Source: JBJFCE01 sp051888775 (GTDB lineage: Bacteria > Bacillota > Clostridia > Lachnospirales > Lachnospiraceae). From it: a stretch of DNA of 24,109 nucleotides. The DNA lies in assembly GCA_051888775.1 (NCBI GenBank), contig JBJFCE010000004.1:1-24109 (forward strand), given 5' to 3'. The translations under genes and the position numbers were made by a program. Numbering within the stretch: the stretch's first letter is position 1; every line of letters starts with the position of its first letter. Positions 7,252-14,959 of this stretch are shown here, piece after piece. The notes under the pieces are model-generated. The model was not told where the DNA came from, searched no databases, and worked only from the letters and a program-made list of their open reading frames with translations.

Positions 7252-8244
7252 ATGAGACATGAAATAGAAGAACAGGAAGAAAGCCGTTTTCCCAAGCAAA
7301 GGCTGTTAGTATTGATTCCGCTTGCAGCAATTTTAGCAGTGATTATTTTTTGTATTATAAAAGTAATTATCTGGAACAATGGTACCGATTATCATTTTAA
7401 CGGTCCGGAGGATCTTTCCTCACTGGACTCCGAATCCGAAGATTACTTTACCGCAATGGATCCGGAACTTCTCGCCGGCAGGGAGGATGACGGATTGTAT
7501 ATCCTGTTTCTCGGTGACGATATCTTTACCTACGGAGATACCGATACCAGTATTCCAAATCAGGTAGCTGAGGCAACCGGTGCCACTGTATATAACTGTG
7601 CTTTTTCGGAATCGACACTTGCCAGCAAAAATCTCGTTTTTGATGAAGAATACTGCAACGACGTCTTTTCCTTCTCCAGACTGGCATACTGCATCAAATC
7701 CGGTGATTTTACTCTGGTAGATTATTACAAAGAGCGTGCCGATATCTATGACAGTTCTTACGATGAAGCAATCGACACGTTAAAGAGCATTGATTTTGAT
7801 CAGATCGATGTCATCTGTCTCGGATACGGCACCTATGATTATCTGAACGGGTATATGACAACAGATGTCAACAATACATCTGCCGCAAACGCCGTAACCG
7901 GTGCTCTGACAACAGGCATCACTGCTATCCGTGAAGCCTATCCGCATATCCGTTTTGTCGTTATGTCTCCTACTTTCTGCTATTACGATGAAGGAGACGG
8001 TACTCTCTCTCAAGGTGATATCAGACGTGTCGGTATCACTGATGAAACACTGGGCGGGTACGTTGTGGCCATGAAAGCGATCTGTGTCGAACTCAGCGTT
8101 TCATTCCTCGACAACTATTTCGGCATTCCGTTAAATGCCGAAACCGCACAGCAATACCTGGATGATGCAGTGCATGTCAATGACACATGCCGGAAACTGA
8201 TCGCGGATAAGGTAATTAACTATGTAAAGACCAAAATGTATTGA
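7252..8244 (+). CDS. Membrane-anchored SGNH-fold protein, probable non-canonical active site
   Basis: 330 residues: a short charged cytoplasmic N-terminus, one transmembrane helix (about 18-41), then an extracellular alpha/beta domain of SGNH/GDSL hydrolase type. The blocks are recognisable but altered. Block I reads LFLGDDIFTYGD (G88-D89-D90), where the nucleophile Ser of GDS is Asp. Block III reads GYGTYDY (191-197), with Tyr where GxND has Asn. Block V keeps the D305-A-V-H308 pair. It may therefore be a binding or structural relative, or use another mechanism, and not act as an ordinary O-acetyl esterase or transferase. The start is chosen at 7252 (AGAGGG 7 bases upstream); ATG at 7249 is also possible, and the upstream ATG at 7228 has no ribosome binding site. 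It is monocistronic, convergent with the GT2 gene, and separated from it by family B copy B1. Confidence 0.75.
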   Translation: MRHEIEEQEESRFPKQRLLVLIPLAAILAVIIFCIIKVIIWNNGTDYHFNGPEDLSSLDSESEDYFTAMDPELLAGREDDGLYILFLGDDIFTYGDTDTSIPNQVAEATGATVYNCAFSESTLASKNLVFDEEYCNDVFSFSRLAYCIKSGDFTLVDYYKERADIYDSSYDEAIDTLKSIDFDQIDVICLGYGTYDYLNGYMTTDVNNTSAANAVTGALTTGITAIREAYPHIRFVVMSPTFCYYDEGDGTLSQGDIRRVGITDETLGGYVVAMKAICVELSVSFLDNYFGIPLNAETAQQYLDDAVHVNDTCRKLIADKVINYVKTKMY

Positions 8245-8250
8245 TGCCGC

Positions 8251-8437
8251 ATATACCAAAAAAGCAGATGAGTGAATCGTATTTTGGCAGTTACCCTGCA
8301 CTGTTATAACAAAATCACCTATTACTTTGCGACAGCCTTAGGAACGTGAGCCGAGCAAAGTAATGGGTGATTTTATTATAACAGCGCAGGATAACTGCCG
8401 AGATACGATTCACTCTTCCATATCCTCTATTTGGTAT
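8251..8437. repeat. Family B palindromic element, copy B1
   Basis: Arms 8270-8330 and 8355-8415 are inverted complements over 61 bases with about six differences, all transitions, so a G-T/G-U pair remains on one strand or the other. The 24-nt loop (8331-8354, beginning GACAGCCTTAGG) is identical, as reverse complement, to the loop of copy B2, and TTTGC/GCAAA next to it is also shared. Outside the paired arms the terminus ATATACCAAA...AGCAG (8251-8267) matches the B2 terminus, with a degraded mirror TTTGGTAT at 8430-8437 that overlaps the last codons of the GT2 gene. It lies between two convergent genes, so it is placed to terminate both. Confidence 0.85.
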
Positions 8438-9398
8438 CCTGATCATCCGTTCTGTCACTGATAATATAGCGCGGGCGCCCCTTGACCTCCATGTAAATCT
8501 TTCCGATATATTCTCCGAGCACACCGAGGCAGATCATCTGGATGCCACACATAAAGCACAAAATACAGGTCAGGCTTGCCCAGCCTGCCACGGAATGTCC
8601 CGTCAACTGTACCACAACCGACCAGATCACACCGATCAGGCTTAAGAATGCCACAAAAATACCCATACCGGTGATCATACGGATCGGCTTGATGCTCAAA
8701 CTGGTAATTCCGTCAAATGCAAGCGCAAGCATTTTCCCGAGCGGATAATGACTTTTTCCTGCCATTCTTTCTTTCCGTTCGTAATATACGCTCGTACTCT
8801 TAAATCCCACAAGAGGAAACATACCTCTCAAGAACAGATTGACTTCTTTAAAATTAGCAAATTCCTGTAACACCCGGCTCGATACCAGTCTGTAATCCGC
8901 ATGGTTATATACAACCTCTGCGCCCATCCAGTTCAATAATTTATAAAATCCCTGTGCCGTTCCACGTTTAAATGCGCTGTCCGTCTTCCGGCTGCTTCTG
9001 ACACCATAGACGATCTCGCACCCCTCCAGATAAGCCGCTACCATATCATTCATTGCATTGATATCATCCTGTCCGTCGCAATCAATGGAAATAGTAATGT
9101 CACACTGATCCTTTGCCTCCATAAGCCCTGCCAATACTGCATTCTGATGCCCACGGTTACGGCTCTGGCGAATTCCTTTACAGATCGGATTCTGTGCCGC
9201 AAGTTCTGAAATAATCTCCCAGGTGCTGTCCTTACTTCCATCGTCCACAAACAATACCCGGCTGTCGGGACTGATCAGTTCTTTTTGTGCAAGCTCCTGT
9301 ATCTTATCCACAAACAATGTACTTGTGATCGGAAGTACCTGCTCTTCGTTATAGCACGGTACAACAATATACAGTATCGGTGTCTTTCTATCTTTCAT
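8427..9398 (-). CDS. GT2 polyprenyl-phosphate glycosyltransferase (GtrB/DPM1-like)
   Basis: Predicted to transfer a hexose from a nucleotide sugar to undecaprenyl phosphate at the inner face of the membrane. The 323 residues begin with a GT-A domain: VVPCYNEE near residue 12, VDDGSKDS at 51-58, a metal-binding D106-C-D108 in SIDCDGQDD, and RNRGHQNAVLAGL, typical of DPM1/GtrB enzymes. Two C-terminal membrane helices (roughly 244-266 and 275-298) and a cytoplasmic tail complete the GtrB-like plan. The lipid-linked sugar would serve a GT-C enzyme outside, such as the polytopic proteins encoded nearby. It is the last gene of a minus-strand operon, 36 bases after the epimerase gene. AGAGG lies 10 bases before the start. 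The stop codon sits in the degraded right terminus of copy B1. The sugar is unknown. Confidence 0.9.
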   Translation of the reverse strand: MKDRKTPILYIVVPCYNEEQVLPITSTLFVDKIQELAQKELISPDSRVLFVDDGSKDSTWEIISELAAQNPICKGIRQSRNRGHQNAVLAGLMEAKDQCDITISIDCDGQDDINAMNDMVAAYLEGCEIVYGVRSSRKTDSAFKRGTAQGFYKLLNWMGAEVVYNHADYRLVSSRVLQEFANFKEVNLFLRGMFPLVGFKSTSVYYERKERMAGKSHYPLGKMLALAFDGITSLSIKPIRMITGMGIFVAFLSLIGVIWSVVVQLTGHSVAGWASLTCILCFMCGIQMICLGVLGEYIGKIYMEVKGRPRYIISDRTDDQDTK

Positions 9399-9434
9399 GC
9401 TTCTATATCCTCTCTGCTTCTTTAACCGTCAGCT

Positions 9435-10436
9435 TCACGCCTTGCATGAATACTTCTGTAAAAACCAGTCTGCAAACTTCTGAAGTCCTTCTTCAATCGA
9501 TGTATCAGGCTTGAAATGATAATCCTCCATCAGATCCGTCACATCCGCATATGTCTGGTACACATCGCCCGGCTGCATCGGCAGATACTCTTTCTTTGCT
9601 TCTCTGCCAAGGCACTTTTCCAGCGTTGTGATAAAATCCATTAGCTTCACCGGCTTATTGTTGCCGATATTATAGATCTTGTATGCCGCCCCGAGATCAT
9701 CCTGCGTGGGCGGATTGCACAAAATATTACAAACCCCGGTCACAATGTCATCAATATACGTAAAATCACGCATCATATCACCGTTATTATATATCTGAAT
9801 CGGTTCTCCCGCCATGATCTTCTTTGCAAATTTAAAATATGCCATATCCGGTCTTCCCATCGGACCGTATACCGTAAAGAACCGCAGTCCGGTTGCCTTG
9901 ATTCCGTACAGCTTGCAGTATGCATACGCCATCAGCTCATCACTTTTTTTGGTAGCCGCATACAGACTGACCGGTCGATCCACCTTGTCCGTTGTGGAAA
10001 ACGGTACCTTATCGTTCCCACCGTATACCGAACTGGAAGATGCAAACACCAGATGCACTACCGGATAATGCCGACATGCCTCCAAAATATGATAGAAACC
10101 GATCACATTTGCCTGGATATACGAATCCGGATTATCAATACTGTAACGTACACCTGCCTGTGCTCCCAGATTGACGACCACATCCGGGTGATATCCGGTA
10201 AATAATGCCATAACTGCCTCTTTATCGGCAAGATCTCCTTTGACAAATGTATACTTCTCATACTTCATCAGATCAGCAAGACGTTTTTCTTTCAATTCTA
10301 CCTCATAATAATCGGTCAGGCTGTCAAATCCGACGACTCTTGCCCCCATCTCCAATAACTGCTTGGACAAAAAATAGCCGATAAATCCTGCGCCTCCGGT
10401 TATCAAATACGTATACTCTGCATTACACTGATTCAT
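9435..10436 (-). CDS. NAD-dependent UDP-glucuronate 4-epimerase-like enzyme
   Basis: Probably interconverts UDP-glucuronate and UDP-galacturonate, supplying an acidic sugar to the glycan. It is a 333-residue extended SDR with ITGGAGFIG (NAD site, 12-20), SSSSVYG (133-139) and Y159-A-A-T-K163. GRPDMAYFKFAKKI (194-207) and GVRYSIDNPDSYI (95-107) are features of the glucuronate epimerase branch (GAE/CapI type) more than of GalE. The length is normal for that branch. Its start ATG has GAGG 9 bases upstream, and it is followed after 36 bases by the GT2 gene. A 264-base gap containing family A copy A3 separates it from the upstream gene, so it may have its own promoter (TATAAT at 10463-10458) besides read-through. 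Substrate choice between UDP-GlcA and another UDP-sugar cannot be settled by eye. Confidence 0.85.
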   Translation of the reverse strand: MNQCNAEYTYLITGGAGFIGYFLSKQLLEMGARVVGFDSLTDYYEVELKEKRLADLMKYEKYTFVKGDLADKEAVMALFTGYHPDVVVNLGAQAGVRYSIDNPDSYIQANVIGFYHILEACRHYPVVHLVFASSSSVYGGNDKVPFSTTDKVDRPVSLYAATKKSDELMAYAYCKLYGIKATGLRFFTVYGPMGRPDMAYFKFAKKIMAGEPIQIYNNGDMMRDFTYIDDIVTGVCNILCNPPTQDDLGAAYKIYNIGNNKPVKLMDFITTLEKCLGREAKKEYLPMQPGDVYQTYADVTDLMEDYHFKPDTSIEEGLQKFADWFLQKYSCKA

Positions 10437-10457
10437 ACTTTTAATCCTCTCTCTAAT

Positions 10458-10463
10458 ATTATA
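10458..10463 (-). promoter_or_regulatory. Possible -10 box upstream of the epimerase gene
   Basis: A perfect TATAAT on the minus strand stands 21 bases before the epimerase start. No good -35 lies at 16-18 bases: that position (AGAGTT) falls in the terminus of copy A3, and the nearer match CTGACA in the A3 terminus is 22 bases away. It is either a weak promoter linked to the element or a chance AT-rich match. Confidence 0.3.
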
Positions 10464-10482
10464 ATTCCAAATTTTCGTAAAA

Positions 10483-10655
10483 CTCTGTCAGCAGACCGAA
10501 ACACGGTCCATACACCTGTCAGTGACAGGTACTGGGAGTCCGTCGGTACTTAGGTGCCGTATTTTGGCACCTTATGTACCGTTACGGACGAGGTGTAGCG
10601 AAAGCGTGCCTGTCACTGACAGGTGTATGGACCGTGTTTCGGTCTGCTGACAGAG
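10483..10655. repeat. Family A palindromic element, copy A3 (complete, inverted)
   Basis: A 173-bp element whose arms 10483-10529 and 10609-10655 are perfect inverted complements over 47 bases. The termini CTCTGTCAGCAG / CTGCTGACAGAG equal those of A1 and A2. The centre (10530-10608) is the reverse complement of the A1/A2 centre with a few substitutions (for example CACCTCGTCCGT versus CACTTCGTCCGT), so the core is in the opposite orientation. The arm includes CCTGTCAGTGACAGG, itself a palindrome. The element fills most of the 264-base gap between two co-directional genes. The rest of that gap is AT-rich and holds no gene. Confidence 0.9.
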
Positions 10656-10700
10656 CTTCAAAAACACCACCTATGATAATTAAGTAATTACCGTTTTCCT

Positions 10701-11507
10701 TTAATCTTCGAGCAGTTCAAATCCGTTATGCCGCTCAGCCAGCCATTTTTCCATATAAATGTCATATCCGTCCACGCTCCCGACCAGATAAAAGTTATAA
10801 TCCTCCATCTCTCCGTTCATAGACTTTGATGCGTCCACCACAATGCATTCCGCTCCCTGCTCTCTTCCAACCGTTGCGAGCTGCTTTGCATCCAACACGG
10901 CACTTTCGATTAATGCCAAAAGCTCATTGGGCAGATTCCATCTGTCAATGATCGCTTCCCTGCCGTAAACTGTCGGTATCTGTGCAGTATACTGTCTGGT
11001 ATATTCCACCAGACGTAGCGGAAATGCCGCCGTCGGTGTATACTCGATGTCATCATCCAGAATAAAGTCACAGACATGAATGACCTCCTGCGGAATATGA
11101 TAGGCATTCTCTGCCTTCGTATAATTTCCATTTTTAAAAACATTCGTGCCTGTTACCATCATAACAAGTATTGCCGCAAATGCAATGATTATCTTTGCAA
11201 GCTTATTTTTAGCACGGATCATCATTTTTACTACCGCATAACAGACTGTAACCGCATACGGCACTAACCAGAGCTGCCGATAATAAATCTCCGTATCCAT
11301 GATATAATGCATAACGATATACGCCGTTAACGGAAATATAAAAATTCCGATTACTGCTACTGACAGATAGATCATCAAAATCCGTTTGTTTTTTTCTTTT
11401 TCCGTAAAAAGCAAATAAAGCAAAGCCAATAAAAACAGTGAAAAATATAAGGTCGCGCCTCTGTAATTTTTCAACGTTTCTAAGACAATCTGCATCGTTT
11501 CTTTCAT
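10701..11507 (-). CDS. Membrane protein with C-terminal extracytoplasmic domain, unknown function
   Basis: 268 residues. Four hydrophobic segments (about 17-34, 42-66, 75-96, 104-122) are followed by a soluble domain of about 145 residues, probably outside the cell. The start has GAGG 7 bases upstream, and the gene begins 15 bases after the stop of the preceding membrane gene, so the two are co-transcribed. The pair looks like two halves of a GT-C-type polytopic enzyme: the preceding protein carries the acidic DGDD loop and this one the C-terminal helices plus soluble domain. The clean ribosome binding site and stop/start spacing argue for two genes and not a frameshift (inference). A DUF6077-like split arrangement is possible. 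No catalytic motif is recognised in the soluble part. Confidence 0.7.
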   Translation of the reverse strand: MKETMQIVLETLKNYRGATLYFSLFLLALLYLLFTEKEKNKRILMIYLSVAVIGIFIFPLTAYIVMHYIMDTEIYYRQLWLVPYAVTVCYAVVKMMIRAKNKLAKIIIAFAAILVMMVTGTNVFKNGNYTKAENAYHIPQEVIHVCDFILDDDIEYTPTAAFPLRLVEYTRQYTAQIPTVYGREAIIDRWNLPNELLALIESAVLDAKQLATVGREQGAECIVVDASKSMNGEMEDYNFYLVGSVDGYDIYMEKWLAERHNGFELLED

Positions 11508-11522
11508 AATTAACCTCTGTAC

Positions 11523-12656
11523 CTATCCCCATACGGCTATCAGATATCGATAGACCACGCCGAGTATCAGGCTCGGTATACAACATAGCATCAGATAAAA
11601 GCATGGGCGAAATGTCTTCTCACGGATCCACAGGCAGATCCCGACAATTCCGTAGACAAGCGGAATCAGATACACCGCCGCCGTTGTGGCAAATACTCCT
11701 GTAAGTGATAACAATGCCAGCATGATCCACTGTGTCTTCTGTCTTTTTTTCATCATTTCATATAGACAGTAAAAAACCAACGGTATGATCAGATTGGCAA
11801 AAATCGCCTTGCCCTGCCATGTACGCGTATACATAAAAGTCTCTGCCGTATAAATAGAAACATTTCCCCATATATACCAGATATTGATAAACAATACGAA
11901 TACCGGAACATAATTTTCATGCTTTGCAAGTAATGACCGCCCGATCAGAGTATAGCTACAATACATAATGCAAAGCAATAACGGAGCCAGAATGCTGTGT
12001 GCCATGACTGCCGGATGCAGTCCGCACATTCTTCCGAGCCATGTGATAAAAATCGGATTGGCAGACAGCGCATGTCGATCATCCAGTCCCATCGGCATAC
12101 CTGTATAGGCATCCCGCTGGAACATCGTGTCATAATAATCCGTGAGCACCGATTCTGCAATATAGTAGGAATCATCCCCGTCCATGTGATTATAAAAAAA
12201 CAAATACAGCATCTGGGCAGCTACCAGAACTATGACAAAGATCCAAAGCACCGTTCGCAAAATCCTTTTCTTTTTTCCCTGATCTTGCTTTTTTCCCTGC
12301 GTTTTTTCCTGATTTTGCTTTTCTTTCTGCTCTTGTTTTTTTTCTTCCGAAGCTTCACACAGCTTTGCCTTTTGTCTTCTTATCAGCAGACAAAAAGACA
12401 GCACCGACAGCGCCGCCATCACAAACACACAGATCTCATATACCCTTGCAAAAGAGCTGAAGCGCTTCTGCAACACGGCATATGGAACACAGAGTATCTC
12501 AAATAACGCAAACATCAGAATCCAACCGTATACATAGATTCTGGCAAGTGAAAATCCTCCACCTTCCATATGCTCCCGTTTTGCCATATAGATCCCGCAG
12601 GCACTCGGAAGAAGGACTGTAAAAATCACCAATCGTAAAAAAGTCATTCCCGACAT
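11523..12656 (-). CDS. Polytopic membrane protein with DGDDSYY loop, DUF6077/GT-C-like
   Basis: 377 residues with hydrophobic helices at about 5-25, 38-60, 70-93, 132-154 and several more toward the C-terminus. A strikingly Lys/Gln/Glu-rich cytoplasmic segment (about 101-130) interrupts the helices. Just after the fourth helix comes NHMDGDDSYYIAESV (about 156-170), an acidic extracytoplasmic loop of the kind that binds metal and a lipid-linked sugar in GT-C enzymes. I associate the protein with DUF6077-type membrane proteins of polysaccharide clusters, by resemblance only. Its ATG follows the stop codon of the acyltransferase gene with no gap, and its ribosome binding site (AGGAG) lies in the last codons of that gene, so translation is coupled. 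Confidence 0.7.
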   Translation of the reverse strand: MSGMTFLRLVIFTVLLPSACGIYMAKREHMEGGGFSLARIYVYGWILMFALFEILCVPYAVLQKRFSSFARVYEICVFVMAALSVLSFCLLIRRQKAKLCEASEEKKQEQKEKQNQEKTQGKKQDQGKKKRILRTVLWIFVIVLVAAQMLYLFFYNHMDGDDSYYIAESVLTDYYDTMFQRDAYTGMPMGLDDRHALSANPIFITWLGRMCGLHPAVMAHSILAPLLLCIMYCSYTLIGRSLLAKHENYVPVFVLFINIWYIWGNVSIYTAETFMYTRTWQGKAIFANLIIPLVFYCLYEMMKKRQKTQWIMLALLSLTGVFATTAAVYLIPLVYGIVGICLWIREKTFRPCFYLMLCCIPSLILGVVYRYLIAVWG

Positions 12657-13796
12657 TTATCTACTCCTACTCAATCCGGAAAGCATACGCAGAATGCGCC
12701 ACCGATCCAGAATATATCTGCTGACAATCAACACGATCAGCGTATCCAAAATAAAATTCCCCAATATGATCATTATGGGGCTGCCCACTCCCAATACCGA
12801 AACCAACAATGTCCTTGTCAATACCAAAGCGTATCCATTCAATAGATACATCTGTAACGAATAATGACTGCATAAGCGTAAAAACCGTGCAATGATTCCT
12901 TCTCTGACCAGACATGCAATTTGATAAAATGCCGCCATCCATAGCAGCACTGTCGCCATCTCAAACAATGCTTTGATCATTTTCAACAAGGTAACTGCAG
13001 GATAAAATTGTATCGTCAGTACGCTGATGACCGGCTGAACCCATACACCAAATTTTAGCCGCCAGATCTCATCATAACCGGACCAGCCCTCCCACTGAAG
13101 CATCCAGAACAGCAGGCAGCCTCCGATCATTCCGAGTACGATATACAGACTCTTCCTGATCCATTCTTTTCTTTCTGCCTGTACCTGTGAAGTATTTAGA
13201 TTCTTTCCTCTTCTGTTTTCCGACCGATACCGCAAAAGCATGCCAAGCACAAAATACACCATAAAACATGCTACATTCTTCAACGCAAACAACGGTGTAA
13301 TGATATTTTGTATCAAAAACAGCACCAGTGTTGCCAGAAATAAAACTGCTCTTTCAGCTGCTCCCTTTTGTATCCATTTTCCCATGAGCGGTGCAATCAA
13401 AAATAGTAAAAACAAAGTCCACAAAAACCAGTCATTGGAAGCATACAAAAACAGTTCCCTGCATGCTTTATCCCACGGATAGACTTCATTTACCAACGGA
13501 TTCGGAATGATCCTAAGCAACAAATCCAATATACCGAACACAAAATGAGGGGCCAGGATCCGCAATGCTTTTTTCTTAAGATAACTTCCATAATGTCCGT
13601 CATATCGGAAGCAAAAACCCGCAACCAGAAAGAAAATCGGCATTTCTATCATCCACAGTGCAGAATGCAAAAGTTCACACCATCTATTATTTGCAAGATC
13701 AACCGGATACACAATAATAGAATGATACAACAATACCATCAATATGGCAATTCCTCTGAGCCTGTCCATTTCCGGAAAATATTTTTTCTCGGTCAT
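12657..13796 (-). CDS. Acyltransferase family 3 (OafA/WecH-like) membrane O-acyltransferase
   Basis: 379 residues with about ten membrane helices. The N-terminus has the family signature MDRLRGIAILMVLLYHS, with Arg12/Arg14 and His25 in the first helix, and MPIFFLVAGFCFRY in the next, typical of acyltransferase-3 proteins that move an acetyl or similar group onto sugars of exported or lipid-linked glycans. It is the first gene of the operon that continues through two membrane proteins, the epimerase and the GT2. The start is supported by AGGAG 5 bases upstream, and a strong promoter lies about 45 bases further up. It represents an acylation route distinct from the MBOAT/SGNH pairs encoded at the right of the window. 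The acyl donor and acceptor sugar are unknown. Confidence 0.9.
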   Translation of the reverse strand: MTEKKYFPEMDRLRGIAILMVLLYHSIIVYPVDLANNRWCELLHSALWMIEMPIFFLVAGFCFRYDGHYGSYLKKKALRILAPHFVFGILDLLLRIIPNPLVNEVYPWDKACRELFLYASNDWFLWTLFLLFLIAPLMGKWIQKGAAERAVLFLATLVLFLIQNIITPLFALKNVACFMVYFVLGMLLRYRSENRRGKNLNTSQVQAERKEWIRKSLYIVLGMIGGCLLFWMLQWEGWSGYDEIWRLKFGVWVQPVISVLTIQFYPAVTLLKMIKALFEMATVLLWMAAFYQIACLVREGIIARFLRLCSHYSLQMYLLNGYALVLTRTLLVSVLGVGSPIMIILGNFILDTLIVLIVSRYILDRWRILRMLSGLSRSR

Positions 13797-13840
13797 ATTA
13801 CTCCTCGCTACAAACCTTACTTCAAAATAACACTATTTTT

Positions 13841-13869
13841 ATTATAACGAAACTTTCCTTTTGATACAA
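13841..13869 (-). promoter_or_regulatory. Sigma-A promoter of the acyltransferase-epimerase-GT2 operon
   Basis: On the minus strand TTGTAT (13869-13864) and a perfect TATAAT (13846-13841) are 17 bases apart, about 45 bases before the acyltransferase start codon. It should drive the five-gene operon down to 8427. Confidence 0.7.
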
Positions 13870-13909
13870 CTTTAGGCAACAAAAAATTGCAGATTCCGGT
13901 CAAATTTCT

Positions 13910-13969
13910 TTGACATCAATTAAAATCTGTAATAAAGGGGTATGCTAATCGGACAAAATATCGTATAAT
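13910..13969 (+). promoter_or_regulatory. Candidate promoter region of the plus-strand GT2 gene
   Basis: A perfect -10 TATAAT lies at 13964-13969, 48 bases before the chosen start, but its -35 position is poor (TATGCT). A perfect TTGACA at 13910-13915 has no good -10 at 17 bases (TAAAGG). Either may be used. The 13797-14017 gap is a divergent promoter region with no other feature seen. Confidence 0.45.
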
Positions 13970-14017
13970 TTGTTTATAGTTTTATGAAATCATATGACAA
14001 TAGAAGAGGCAAATGGA

Positions 14018-14959
14018 ATGGACAAAATTGCAGTTCTGATACCATGCTACAATGAAGCACCCACAATAGAAAAAGTCGTTACCGATGCAAAAAACGCACT
14101 TCCCGAAGCTGTCATTTATGTATATGATAATAATTCAACCGACGATACCGCAGCAATCGCCCAAAAATCCGGTGCCATCGTACGAAAAGAGCATATGCAG
14201 GGCAAAGGAAACGTCATCCGCAGAATGTTTCGCGAAATTGATGCAGAATGTTATCTGATGATCGACGGTGACGATACCTATCCGCTCGACTGCGCTGCGG
14301 AAATGGTCCGCAGGGTGCTGGAAAATCATGCGGACATGGTCATCGGAGACCGCTTGTCATCAACTTATTTTACGGAAAACAAGCGTCCGTTCCACAATTT
14401 GGGCAACAGCCTTGTACGCGGAAGTATCAACAGCCTGTTTCATTCCGATATCAAGGATATTATGACAGGTTACCGCGCCTTTAGTTATAACTTTGTCAAA
14501 ACTTTTCCGGTGCTTTCCAGAGGCTTCGAAATTGAAACCGAAATGACGATTCACGCTGTTTATAACAATATGCAGTTGGAAAATGTCGTTGTAGATTATC
14601 GTGACAGACCTCTTGGCAGCACATCCAAGCTTAACACGTATTCCGATGGCTTCAAAGTCATCCGTATGATCATCCGTCTATTCAAAAATTACAGACCCCT
14701 CGCCTTCTTCGGAAGTATTGCTTTTGTACTGCTTGCAGTCGCCGTCGGGTTCTTTATCCCTGTATTTACCGACTTTATCAAAACGGGACTGGTGTTAAAA
14801 TTTCCGACGCTGTTTGTCTGCTGCTTCACCGCACTTGCCGGAATCATGGCTTTCTTTTCCGGTCTGATCTTAAGCAATATGAACGAAAAGAACCGCCGCG
14901 ACTTTGAAATGCAACTGCTCCAGACGCAGGACTCCTTCGAATCAAAAAAGAATCGTTGA
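14018..14959 (+). CDS. GT2 glycosyltransferase with two C-terminal membrane helices
   Basis: Predicted to transfer a sugar from a nucleotide donor to polyprenyl phosphate. 313 residues: a GT-A domain with VLIPCYNEAPTI at the start, YDNNSTDDT (36-44), D83-G-D85 for metal binding in MIDGDDTYP, and DIMTGYRAFS, as in GT2 enzymes close to polyprenol-phosphate mannosyl/glucosyl transferases. Two helices follow (about 233-255 and 266-290), then a charged tail. The start is placed at Met9 of the longest frame because AAGAGG lies 8 bases before it and nothing precedes the earlier ATG. It stands alone on the plus strand between two minus-strand operons. Its last four codons and stop (14946-14959) form the outer end of the left arm of copy B2, so the terminal codons KNR lie inside a palindrome. 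Confidence 0.9.
   Translation: MDKIAVLIPCYNEAPTIEKVVTDAKNALPEAVIYVYDNNSTDDTAAIAQKSGAIVRKEHMQGKGNVIRRMFREIDAECYLMIDGDDTYPLDCAAEMVRRVLENHADMVIGDRLSSTYFTENKRPFHNLGNSLVRGSINSLFHSDIKDIMTGYRAFSYNFVKTFPVLSRGFEIETEMTIHAVYNNMQLENVVVDYRDRPLGSTSKLNTYSDGFKVIRMIIRLFKNYRPLAFFGSIAFVLLAVAVGFFIPVFTDFIKTGLVLKFPTLFVCCFTALAGIMAFFSGLILSNMNEKNRRDFEMQLLQTQDSFESKKNR

Noticed and set aside
8315..8524. Short frames across the family B loop giving the same peptide FARLTFLRLSQ in both copies (also 14904-15092)
   Set aside because: The shared peptide comes from the identical 24-nt loop. The flanking frames are palindrome arms, without ribosome binding sites or conserved start, so they are not genes.
11209..11604. Frame bridging the two polytopic membrane genes, considered as evidence of a frameshift
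   Set aside because: Both genes have proper stop, start and ribosome binding sites with 15-base spacing. The bridging frame has no hydrophobic pattern of its own.
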